NCBI RefSeq assembly: GCF_025989125.1
Contig: NZ_JAPDNR010000001.1
Coordinates: 7,552,087 to 7,616,086, forward strand
Source of the DNA: Chitinophaga nivalis
Lineage (GTDB): Bacteria > Bacteroidota > Bacteroidia > Chitinophagales > Chitinophagaceae
DNA length: 64,000 bases
Reading direction: 5' to 3'
This document shows, piece after piece, positions 35,758 to 43,847 of this stretch; position 1 is the stretch's first letter; each line of letters starts with the position of its first letter. Below the pieces are notes generated by a model that had not been told where the DNA came from, searched no databases, and saw nothing but the letters and a program-made list of their open reading frames with translations. The position numbers were made by a program, and so were the translations under genes.

Positions 35758-37191
35758 ATGCAATTCTCCGAAAACAATATATTTCTTTTTAAAAAAAATA
35801 CTGCCCTCATTTTTGGTATAGTTTTAACATGCTTTTCCTCCTGCAAAAAATTACTGGAAGTGGGGCCACCACTAACCAATGTAGATAGCCAAAGTGCCTA
35901 TGCCAATGACATTTCCGCCGCATCTGTTTTAGGAGGCCTGTATGGAAAAATGAAAGGCTTGAATGGAGATATTGGCCTTTCTGTTATCGGAGGCCTCTCC
36001 GCCGATGAACTCACCTTAAATACTTCTTTAAATACACTACTCCAACGAGTCTATATTAATTCGCTGCTTAGTAAGGAAACACCTTTATGGAATTCCTTTT
36101 ACTATTATATTTTTGTATGTAACAGCGCATTGGAAGGGATTGCAGCCTCCAACGGCATGACAAATGACGGCAAATCACAACTAACAGGAGAAGCAAAGTT
36201 TGCCAGGGCATTTATTTATTTTCACCTCGTAAACTATTTCGGAGATGTTCCACTTATAACAGGTACAAATTATAATACCAACGCCAGCGCTCCCCGTTCT
36301 CCTGTAAGCCTTGTATATCAGCAAATCATCAGTGACCTCACAGCCGCACAATCATTGTTGTCGGAAGAATATAAAGATGCAGATGCTACCTCCGTTTCCA
36401 GTGAACGCGTCCGGCCTAATAAATGGGCAGCTACTGCATTACTTGCCCGAACCTACCTATATACCGGAGATTGGAAAAATGCTGAAATACAGGCAAATTC
36501 CATTATCGAGAACAAAGCATTATACGATACTATTGCATTGGCAAATATCTTCCTTAAAAACAGCCGGGAAACCATCTGGCAACTACAACCTGTTGACCAG
36601 GGATATAATACATTAGATGGATACTTATTTGTTATGCCGGATGGCCCTAACAATATTAAATACATCACCCTCAGTGATCACCTCTATCAAGCCTTTGAAA
36701 CAGGAGATCAGCGAAAAACAGAATGGGTCGGGAACAGCAATCCAGTTGGCGGAACAGTATTCCATTATCCCAATAAATATAAAATCGGCACTTACAATAT
36801 ACTAAATCCGATTACAGAATACCTGATGGTACTCAGACTAGGAGAACAATATCTAATCCTCGCAGAAGCTGCTGTCAGGCAGGGTAATCTACCGCTGGCC
36901 ACGCGGGCTTTGAATGTAATCCGAAAACGGGCGCGGTTATCTGAGCAGACCTTTAATAATAAAGAGGAACTATTGAAAGCTGTCTTTCATGAAAGAGAAA
37001 TAGAATTATTTGCAGAGATGGGACATCGCTGGCTCGACCTTAAGCGCGCCGGCTACATTGATTCGGTAATGACCAAGGCCACACCTGTTAAAGGAGGCAA
37101 CTGGCAAACTTATCATCAACTTTTTCCATTACCCATAGAAACTATTCAATTAAATCCCAGTCTGACAGGGCATCAGAATCCGGGTTATTGA
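35758..37191 (+). CDS. SusD/RagB-family outer-membrane lipoprotein
   Basis: The 477-residue protein has a signal peptide and a lipobox-type cysteine (FSSCKKLLEVGPP, C near residue 28), so it is anchored to the outer membrane. It shows the SusD family's TPR-like helices and late signatures (LGEQYLILAEAAVRQGNLPLA near 363-383, LNVIRKRARL, and EREIELFAEMGHRWLDLKR). It is somewhat shorter than the usual 500-600 residues, like other compact RagB-type members. It caps the SusC barrel and captures the glycan. The gap to the SusC gene is only ten bases. Confidence 0.95.
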   Translation: MQFSENNIFLFKKNTALIFGIVLTCFSSCKKLLEVGPPLTNVDSQSAYANDISAASVLGGLYGKMKGLNGDIGLSVIGGLSADELTLNTSLNTLLQRVYINSLLSKETPLWNSFYYYIFVCNSALEGIAASNGMTNDGKSQLTGEAKFARAFIYFHLVNYFGDVPLITGTNYNTNASAPRSPVSLVYQQIISDLTAAQSLLSEEYKDADATSVSSERVRPNKWAATALLARTYLYTGDWKNAEIQANSIIENKALYDTIALANIFLKNSRETIWQLQPVDQGYNTLDGYLFVMPDGPNNIKYITLSDHLYQAFETGDQRKTEWVGNSNPVGGTVFHYPNKYKIGTYNILNPITEYLMVLRLGEQYLILAEAAVRQGNLPLATRALNVIRKRARLSEQTFNNKEELLKAVFHEREIELFAEMGHRWLDLKRAGYIDSVMTKATPVKGGNWQTYHQLFPLPIETIQLNPSLTGHQNPGY

Positions 37192-37227
37192 TCATACTTA
37201 TCACTAAATATTTCTTAAAAAACAATT

Positions 37228-39495
37228 ATGCAAAAAGGTAAACAACTGCTATTAGTACTTGCAGTACTAATATGGAGCAACCAATCGAAAGCACAATCCG
37301 GCTGGCAAATACAACCAGTCACTATCCAAACCCGATGGGCCAAAGAAGTGTCCCCTTCCAACGCATTACCGGCATACCCACGACCTCAAATGGTTCGAAG
37401 CAAATGGGAAAATTTAAATGGTTTATGGGAATACGCCGTTACCACCAAAGATAAATCCAGACCAGATAATTACGAGGGAAAAATATTGGTTCCTTATCCG
37501 ATAGAATCAGCACTTTCCGGTGTAAAAAAAAGCCTGCTTCCTACGCAGTTATTATGGTATAAAAAAAATATTCCCAAACCAACACTTAAAAAGGGAGAAA
37601 GATTATTGCTCCATTTCGGAGCAGTTGATTATCAGGCAACGGTTTATCTGAATGGTAAAACCCTAGGAGAACATAGTGGGGGCTATCAACATTTTTCATT
37701 TGATATCACCGATCTTATCCGAAACGGAAAAAATGAACTGGTTGTGAAAGTATTCGACCCTTCCGAACAAGGCAATAATCCACATGGCAAACAGGTACTC
37801 CGGCCACAGGGTATTATGTACACGGCCAGTAGTGGCATATGGCAAACTGTTTGGCTTGAAACGGTGCCAGATGTATATATCAGTGGCATTTATCTCACAC
37901 CGGATGTAGACAAAAGTCAGTTACAGCTCACCATTAACACCAACACTAAAGAAAGCGGCTATACTATCCAGGCTACCGCCAGGTCTAATGGAAGTATTGT
38001 TAGCAGTAACACACTATTACCTAACCAGTCTAACAATTTGCCCGTACCGTCCCCTCAGCTATGGTCACCGGAAACACCATTTTTGTATGATCTGGATATT
38101 GCATTATTATATCAGGGTAAAGTGGTGGATTCGATCAAGAGCTATTTTGGCATGCGCAAAGTGGAGATAAAAAAAGATACAGATGGCAAAGAAAAAATAT
38201 TTTTAAACAATCAATACACTTTTAATCTGGGCGTACTGGACCAGGGATTCTGGCCAGAAGGATTATATACTGCACCGACAGATGAGGCATTAATGTTTGA
38301 TATATCCGCCATCAAAAGTATGGGATTTAACACTATCCGGAAACATGTAAAGCTGGAACCAGACAGATGGTACTACCATTGTGATAAAGCTGGCATACTC
38401 GTATGGCAGGATATGCCCACCTGTGCCGATACCAGCAAAGCAGCCAGACAAATATTTGAAGCAGAAAATAAAGAGAATCTACTACAATTACATAACTATC
38501 CTTCCATCATTACCTGGGTGCTCTTTAATGAAGGATGGATGCGCTATGATCAGAAAAGGTTAGCAAAATGGATAAAAGAAACAGACCCATCACGTATTGT
38601 TAATGCACATAGTGGAGAAAATTACGATAAGATCACCGAAGCCGAAGAGAAATGGCGGGATGGGGACCTGACAGACACCCATGAATACCCAGGTCCCGGT
38701 ATGCCCCCCTATCTGCCTAACAAAGCGATGGTAATAGGTGAATGGGGTGGCGTCGGGGTTTCAATATGGCAACACCAATGGAAAGGCTATGATAGTTGGG
38801 GATATATCAAAATACCTACCTTGCAATTCCCATCTAAATACAAAATGATGACCAAACTATTAAAAGTCTACAAAGAAGATGGGGGACTTTCCGGGGCCAT
38901 CTACACAGAGCCTTTCGACGTTGAAACGGAAGAAAATGGCTTTATCACCTATGATAGAGAAATCATTAAAATCCCAATAGATACACTCAGAATGATCAAC
39001 CGCATGATTACAGCGGCCACCAGTCCTATAGATCTGTCATTCCATTGCACAACAGCAGATACTGCTGATCATTTTAAAAAATATGAACGTATCCAGAATG
39101 ATGCCCGGAAATCAATTCTGACCTATCAGGGGGCTGCAAACTGGCCCAAAATGATTAATACTGTGGACGAATACATTAAAATATGTGCCCCCATTGTATT
39201 ACCCGCCGAACTAAACATGTATAGCTGGGCAATTTTTCAGAATTGTGACGATCCTGCATCACTTAATGCAGCAGTGGAGTGGATTAAATTTGGATTATTA
39301 CGCGAACCAGGAGATAAAAACAGTATTGATACCTATGCGAATCTGCTCTATAAGCTCCGTCGCAAAAGCGAGGCTATTAAACTGGAAGAAGAAGCGCTAG
39401 CCATTGCTGTTGCCATTAATAATCAGAAAGCAATAGATATATACGAAGACACTCTTAATAAAATGAAAAAAGGGGAAAAAACATGGCCGGAATAA
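37228..39495 (+). CDS. Glycoside hydrolase family 2 enzyme with C-terminal TPR-like region
   Basis: The 755-residue protein has a signal peptide (ends near SKAQS), an N-terminal GH2 sugar-binding jelly roll (about residues 45-220), an immunoglobulin-like middle domain, and a TIM barrel (about 315-600). The acid/base glutamate is E435 in VLFNEGW, and the nucleophile is E505 in MVIGEWGGVG. IRKHVKLEPDRWYYHCDKAG and VWQDMP are further GH2 marks. GH2 enzymes act as beta-galactosidases, glucuronidases, mannosidases or related; this one cannot be assigned. Residues about 660-755 look like TPR helices, unusual for GH2. It is likely periplasmic and part of the SusC/D locus. Confidence 0.9.
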   Translation: MQKGKQLLLVLAVLIWSNQSKAQSGWQIQPVTIQTRWAKEVSPSNALPAYPRPQMVRSKWENLNGLWEYAVTTKDKSRPDNYEGKILVPYPIESALSGVKKSLLPTQLLWYKKNIPKPTLKKGERLLLHFGAVDYQATVYLNGKTLGEHSGGYQHFSFDITDLIRNGKNELVVKVFDPSEQGNNPHGKQVLRPQGIMYTASSGIWQTVWLETVPDVYISGIYLTPDVDKSQLQLTINTNTKESGYTIQATARSNGSIVSSNTLLPNQSNNLPVPSPQLWSPETPFLYDLDIALLYQGKVVDSIKSYFGMRKVEIKKDTDGKEKIFLNNQYTFNLGVLDQGFWPEGLYTAPTDEALMFDISAIKSMGFNTIRKHVKLEPDRWYYHCDKAGILVWQDMPTCADTSKAARQIFEAENKENLLQLHNYPSIITWVLFNEGWMRYDQKRLAKWIKETDPSRIVNAHSGENYDKITEAEEKWRDGDLTDTHEYPGPGMPPYLPNKAMVIGEWGGVGVSIWQHQWKGYDSWGYIKIPTLQFPSKYKMMTKLLKVYKEDGGLSGAIYTEPFDVETEENGFITYDREIIKIPIDTLRMINRMITAATSPIDLSFHCTTADTADHFKKYERIQNDARKSILTYQGAANWPKMINTVDEYIKICAPIVLPAELNMYSWAIFQNCDDPASLNAAVEWIKFGLLREPGDKNSIDTYANLLYKLRRKSEAIKLEEEALAIAVAINNQKAIDIYEDTLNKMKKGEKTWPE

Positions 39496-39511
39496 CCGGT
39501 TTACAATAAAT

Positions 39512-39539
39512 AGGCTACTCATAGTGATATGAGTAGCCT
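39512..39539. terminator. Hairpin between GH2 and S9 peptidase genes
   Basis: A perfect 12-base-pair stem (AGGCTACTCATA with TATGAGTAGCCT) closes a GTGA loop 17 bases after the GH2 stop. The downstream T run is weak (TTCATC), so it may act as a partial terminator or an RNA-stabilising 3' end. Confidence 0.6.
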
Positions 39540-39570
39540 TCATCAAAAAGACAATTATTATAATCGCCGC

Positions 39571-42252
39571 ATGAAAAAAAAAATATTCTTTCTCATTTTA
39601 CAGCTTGTCACAGTCGCAACGATCGCACAAAAAAAACCACTTACCTTAACAGATGTGGAGAGCTGGCCTTTGATTGACTTAAAAATAATCAGTAATGATG
39701 GGAAATATATTGCCTACAGTTATAGGATACCTTCCGGGGAAGTAAAGCTGGTGATTCAAGCTACACAAGCTACCTGGAAAAAAGAAATAATATCCGGTGA
39801 TATGGCCGCATTTTCTCAAGATAGCCGAATGGTCATTTACAAAACAAAAGGAGATACCCTCTATCTGGATAAAATTCCAGACGGACCTAAAAAAGCAATT
39901 CCTGGTGTATTTAATTTTAACGCCATCAGTATAGATAAAGAAGAATACCTATTATATCAGTTAAACGATTCCCTCAAACGATGTGTTATTCAAAAAATCA
40001 CATCCGGACAACAGGAAGAGATCATTGGCGTAAACCAATATCTGATCAGCCCAGATCAAAAAACCATACTATTTTATACCAGTACGAAGAAAGAAAAATA
40101 TACCGCTCATGCTCTCTATTGGTATAAACTATCAGATAATTCCCGACAACAAATATGGATGGACAGCTTATCCGTATTAAGTTTTTGCTTTGATCCGACA
40201 GGAAAACAAGTTGCATTTCAAACAGCATCTAACAATATTCAACAAGCAACTACTCAGATAAGATATTTTAAAGAAGGTATGTCCTCTGCCAAAGTACTGT
40301 TGAATGATCATTCTCCGGAGATAGATCCCTCATATATTCTTGATAATGGATTCGATGTGCCCTTTTTTAGTTCTAATGGAGCCCACCTTTATTTCTATCA
40401 AAAGAAAAAAGCTGATACAACACTCACCTTAACAAATGTTGCGGTAGATATCTGGCATTACCAGGATACCAGATTACAATCACAGCAATTAGAAGCAACC
40501 AACTTTGCTCCCAAAACATACCTTTCCGCTTTTTCCTTTGCAACCGGACATATTGTACCTATTACAACAAACGAGTATGAATATACTCAACAACCAGCTA
40601 TAAGGAGCAAAGGCGATTACGTTCTTATGAGTATCCTAAAAGGAGACCCTGGTGAGAAAAACTGGAATGTACAGGGAAGAGAAAGTGTTTTTTTAATATC
40701 ACTACTGACCGGAGAAAAAAAACTGATCAAGCAAAACATTTCCAATTATTCACTCAATGATTATCAATTATCTCCCAACGGCAAGTATCTGGTATATTAT
40801 GATTGTGACAGTATGCACTATTTCAGCTATAATACCACTACCGGTGATCGGATAAATATTTCAGGGAATATCAAAGTACCATTTTATGATGAAACAAATG
40901 ATTATCCTTACCTACCCGCTTCCAATGGTATTGCTGCTTTTACTACTGACGAATCTGGTGTGTTTGTATACGATAATTATGACATTTGGCTACTTTCATT
41001 AAAATCTCGCACTGCAAATAATACTTGCATTACTAATCATTATGGCAGGATGAATCATACAGTTCTGCGCATAATGGACCCATTTAGTAAAATGGGGAAT
41101 ATAAACACCCGACAAAAATTAATTGTCACTGCCTTCAATACACGTAATAAATATAATGGGTTTTATCAGATCGACTTCAATCATCCTTCAAAGTCCCGTA
41201 TACTCACTATAGGTCCATACCTATATTATTATCCTTTTAATTCCTACAAAATATATCCTGATACACTTATAAAATCAAAACATCCAACAGCTTATCTACT
41301 GGTAAGAATGTCAGATAGAGAAGCTCCTAATCTATTCTTCACCACCCATTTCAAGACCTTCTCTCCACTTACAAACTTTGCCCCTCAGGAAAGCGTAAAT
41401 TGGCTACGAAAGGAGTTATTTCATTGGAAGATGCCAGATAACACTACTGGCACCGCTATTCTTTATAAACCAGCAGATTTTGATCCTCAAAAAAAATATC
41501 CAGTTCTTTTCTATTTATATGAAAAAAATTCCAATGAACTGTATTTTTTTGACAGACCTCTTCCAAGTAATGGCGCGCTTAATGTCTCTTATTTTGTCAG
41601 TAACGGATACGTTGTATGTAGCCCTGATATAACCTATAAAACAGGTAGTCCCGGACAAAGTTCATTTGATGCCGTGACTTCGTGTGCACAACAACTGGCT
41701 GCTATGCTTTGGGTTGACAGCAGTAAGATGGGGTTACAAGGCATTAGTTTTGGAGGATACGAAGTAAATTACCTGATTAGCCACACCTCTCTTTTTGCAG
41801 CAGCGGCAGAATGCGCAGGCGTTACGGATTTCGTTAGTGGCTATAACAGTATCCGTTCTGGCGGTATCAGTCAGCAATATTTATATGAGACATTTCAAAA
41901 CAGAATGGGAAAAACATTATGGGAAGATAAAACAGGTTATATCAGTAATTCTCCCATCTTTGCTGCTGACAAAGTAAATACCCCTTTGCTTATCATGCAC
42001 AATAAAGGAGATCGGCAGGTATTATTGGAGCAAGGCATATCCTGGTTTCTTGCACTTCGCCGGTTGCAAAAGAAAGTCTGGTTATTACAATATGATGGTG
42101 AATACCATGGACTTCTTCAATATGATAATCAGATGGACTATTCCATTCGCATGGCCCAGTTCTTTGATCATTTTTTGAAAGGAAAACCTGCTCCCCTATG
42201 GATGCAAAAAGGTATTCCTGCCATAATGAAACTTAAACAAAGCGGCTTATAA
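39571..42252 (+). CDS. S9-family (prolyl oligopeptidase-like) secreted serine peptidase
   Basis: The start was set at the ATG at 39571, after the hairpin, because a signal peptide follows (MKKKIFFLILQLVTVATIAQ). The 893-residue protein has a long beta-propeller-like N-terminal part (to about residue 630) and a C-terminal alpha/beta hydrolase domain. The catalytic triad is visible as S726 in GISFGGY, D814 in NKGDRQ and H846 in GEYHGL. It would cleave short peptides in the periplasm or at the surface. Placement after SusC/D and GH2 suggests use of a glycopeptide or glycoprotein. The gene is AT-rich like its neighbours. Confidence 0.9.
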   Translation: MKKKIFFLILQLVTVATIAQKKPLTLTDVESWPLIDLKIISNDGKYIAYSYRIPSGEVKLVIQATQATWKKEIISGDMAAFSQDSRMVIYKTKGDTLYLDKIPDGPKKAIPGVFNFNAISIDKEEYLLYQLNDSLKRCVIQKITSGQQEEIIGVNQYLISPDQKTILFYTSTKKEKYTAHALYWYKLSDNSRQQIWMDSLSVLSFCFDPTGKQVAFQTASNNIQQATTQIRYFKEGMSSAKVLLNDHSPEIDPSYILDNGFDVPFFSSNGAHLYFYQKKKADTTLTLTNVAVDIWHYQDTRLQSQQLEATNFAPKTYLSAFSFATGHIVPITTNEYEYTQQPAIRSKGDYVLMSILKGDPGEKNWNVQGRESVFLISLLTGEKKLIKQNISNYSLNDYQLSPNGKYLVYYDCDSMHYFSYNTTTGDRINISGNIKVPFYDETNDYPYLPASNGIAAFTTDESGVFVYDNYDIWLLSLKSRTANNTCITNHYGRMNHTVLRIMDPFSKMGNINTRQKLIVTAFNTRNKYNGFYQIDFNHPSKSRILTIGPYLYYYPFNSYKIYPDTLIKSKHPTAYLLVRMSDREAPNLFFTTHFKTFSPLTNFAPQESVNWLRKELFHWKMPDNTTGTAILYKPADFDPQKKYPVLFYLYEKNSNELYFFDRPLPSNGALNVSYFVSNGYVVCSPDITYKTGSPGQSSFDAVTSCAQQLAAMLWVDSSKMGLQGISFGGYEVNYLISHTSLFAAAAECAGVTDFVSGYNSIRSGGISQQYLYETFQNRMGKTLWEDKTGYISNSPIFAADKVNTPLLIMHNKGDRQVLLEQGISWFLALRRLQKKVWLLQYDGEYHGLLQYDNQMDYSIRMAQFFDHFLKGKPAPLWMQKGIPAIMKLKQSGL

Positions 42253-42277
42253 TTGAGTAAACTAACAAATAACAAAA

Positions 42278-42298
42278 GGCGCAGACTACCTCCACGCC
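42278..42298 (-). terminator. Weak hairpin after the small-peptide cluster
   Basis: On the minus strand GGCGU can pair with GCGCC around a loop, followed by UUUUGUUAUUU. The stem is only five pairs, so this is a weak call for the end of the peptide cluster. Confidence 0.3.
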
Positions 42299-42346
42299 CA
42301 ATAATTAATCACCTAATACCTGCCAATACCGATTATGTATAAATAC

Positions 42347-42616
42347 TTATTGAGCATTAGCTACATATGCAGTAAACTGAGGAAGCCCACGCACGATAAC
42401 AGATGTTGTGAAATAGCCTTTATAAAACTCAGTCGGATAGGGTAAAACCGTATAGGTATTTACTCTTGTAGCATTCGGCGCAATTTTCACTCTATTATCA
42501 AAAGTTATATAATACAACTGCTCCGGTGGATTATTCGCTCTTTCTTTAAATGCTATAGCTACAGGGATAATGCATATAATAAAAAGTAGTATCAGATAAA
42601 TTCTTTTCCTTCTCAT
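42347..42616 (-). CDS. Small exported NAQ-ending protein, paralogue A
   Basis: The start was set at the ATG at 42616; the longer frame upstream overlaps the next paralogue. The 89-residue protein has a charged N-terminus (MRRKR), one hydrophobic segment (residues 6-22) that could be a signal peptide or anchor, and then a polar domain. It shares with its neighbours NPPEQLYY (residues 29-36), APNAT (46-50), a GYFTT turn (67-71) and the C-terminal AYVANAQ. I do not recognise a named family. It is the last of four tandem paralogues on the minus strand, downstream of two multipass membrane-protein genes. The PNAT sequence is an N-x-T sequon. Confidence 0.75.
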   Translation of the reverse strand: MRRKRIYLILLFIICIIPVAIAFKERANNPPEQLYYITFDNRVKIAPNATRVNTYTVLPYPTEFYKGYFTTSVIVRGLPQFTAYVANAQ

Positions 42617-42689
42617 ATAATTAATTATTATATTGAATGAATAATTATCCTGATTATTCTTTAAATCCACCTTCCTACTCCATCTTTCT

Positions 42690-42962
42690 TTATTGAGCAT
42701 TAGCACCATACACTTCAACAGTAGGTGTTGTAAATGTAACAAAACTGGTAGTGTAATAACCACTTTGGAAATCAGTAGGCCTTGTATAAGGTAATCCAGT
42801 CGGATACCGGGTAGCATTAGGAGCCGGCTTAGCATATACAGCATTATTAACTTTATAATAAAGCCTTTCAGGAGGAAAAGCGGCCGTATGCTTATAAATA
42901 ATTACTCCTCCTGCAATAATAATAACAATCAAACATAACATGATGATTTTATTTCTTTTCAT
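42690..42962 (-). CDS. Small exported NAQ-ending protein, paralogue B
   Basis: The 90-residue protein has the same plan as its neighbours: MKRNK, a hydrophobic segment (about residues 6-22), FPPERLYYK, PAPNATRYP, SGYYTT and the C-terminal VYGANAQ. The conserved parts are the PPE(Q/R)xYYK block, the PNAT sequon, the GYYTT turn and the NAQ end. The sequence between them varies, as expected if only these blocks are under selection. The gene is strongly AT-rich. Function is unknown. Confidence 0.75.
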   Translation of the reverse strand: MKRNKIIMLCLIVIIIAGGVIIYKHTAAFPPERLYYKVNNAVYAKPAPNATRYPTGLPYTRPTDFQSGYYTTSFVTFTTPTVEVYGANAQ

Positions 42963-43128
42963 AATTTTTATTTTTAGATAAAATCAAATAATATCAAGCA
43001 CATTTAGATAATCAAACCGCGTCTATTAATCATTTTATCAATGCGTAATTTCCAAACAAAAATCTCCACACATATTCATTCATCTAACAACATAAAATAT
43101 TCATTCAATTAAAACATACATTAAAATA

Positions 43129-43399
43129 TTATTGTGCATTGGGAACGTAAGCTTTATATGTTGGAGAAATAACAGTCATAGTTGTGGTTGTATAATATCC
43201 TTTTTTAAAAATCATATGGCGAAGGATACAACCTATCTGTAACAGAAGTTGTAGCATCTGTTACTAAAACAATCCTTCCTTATACGTTTATATAATAAAG
43301 CCTAACGGGAGGGTGAGTTTTAATAAAATTGAACGCAAATGTAGCTGTAATGATTCCTATTAAAAGGAAGCACATAAGATATAAAATGCGACTCTTCAT
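43129..43399 (-). pseudogene. Broken paralogue C of the NAQ-ending small proteins
   Basis: The frame begins at the ATG at 43399 (MKSRILYLMCFLLIGI) and shows the family's HPPVRLYY block. It then meets a TAA at codon 40 (43280-43282). A single extra T in the run at 43201-43212 shifts the frame. Correcting it restores DFKKGYYTT and the family ending KAYVPNAQ before the TAA at 43129-43131. Without the insertion the gene would be 90 codons, the same as its neighbours. The sequon of the other copies (PNAT) reads TDAT here. Two independent lesions make a sequencing error unlikely but not impossible. Confidence 0.8.
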
Positions 43400-43443
43400 A
43401 AAACTTCTTTAGTATATTAGATAAAATCTTTCAATTATTAAAA

Positions 43444-43477
43444 GACTAAGGCGCAGAAATGCCACTGCGCCTTAGTC
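43444..43477 (-). terminator. Strong hairpin after paralogue D
   Basis: A perfect 13-base-pair stem (GACTAAGGCGCAG with its complement) closes an eight-base loop 11 bases after the stop of paralogue D. On the minus strand it is followed by UUUUAAUAAU, so it probably ends most transcripts after paralogue D. Confidence 0.75.
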
Positions 43478-43487
43478 AAACTATACC

Positions 43488-43760
43488 TTATTGTGCATTT
43501 GCAACATATGCAGCAATGGTAGGAGTAGTTGAGCTGATTACAGTAGTAGTGTAGAATCCTTTTTCAAGATCCAGAGGAGTAGAAACCAGTGTAGGAGTTA
43601 CTTTTGAAGTAGCATTAGGTAACAGAACCAGTTTTTCCTGACCTCTTTTTTTGTAGAAAATCTGTTCTGGAGGATTAGAACCAACAGATTTAAAAGCAAA
43701 TGCACCACCGATAACAGCTACAACTGCCAGAGCAGTTAAAACGATTTTTGTACTTTTCAT
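43488..43760 (-). CDS. Small exported NAQ-ending protein, paralogue D
   Basis: The 90-residue protein begins MKSTK and has one hydrophobic segment (residues 6-22, ending in GGAFAF), which reads as a signal peptide or anchor of the type seen on many small Bacteroidota exported proteins. Then come NPPEQIFYK (residues 29-37), LLPNATSK, LEKGFYTTTV and the C-terminal AAYVANAQ. It is less AT-rich than copies A-C and has its own strong terminator, so I take it to be the main, best-expressed copy. It lies 87 bases downstream of two multipass membrane-protein genes. No known family was recognised. Confidence 0.8.
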   Translation of the reverse strand: MKSTKIVLTALAVVAVIGGAFAFKSVGSNPPEQIFYKKRGQEKLVLLPNATSKVTPTLVSTPLDLEKGFYTTTVISSTTPTIAAYVANAQ

Positions 43761-43847
43761 AAAATAGTTGCCTTTTAAATCAAAAAGCTAAACTTTGAGT
43801 TTCTATATCTGCCTACTCTTTTCTGAAGGTTTTCGGCGGCCCCTTTT

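Noticed and set aside
42617..42844. Longer start (165 codons) for small protein A
   Set aside because: The extension overlaps paralogue B and is leucine-rich noise; the ATG at 42616 gives the same length and N-terminal pattern as its paralogues.
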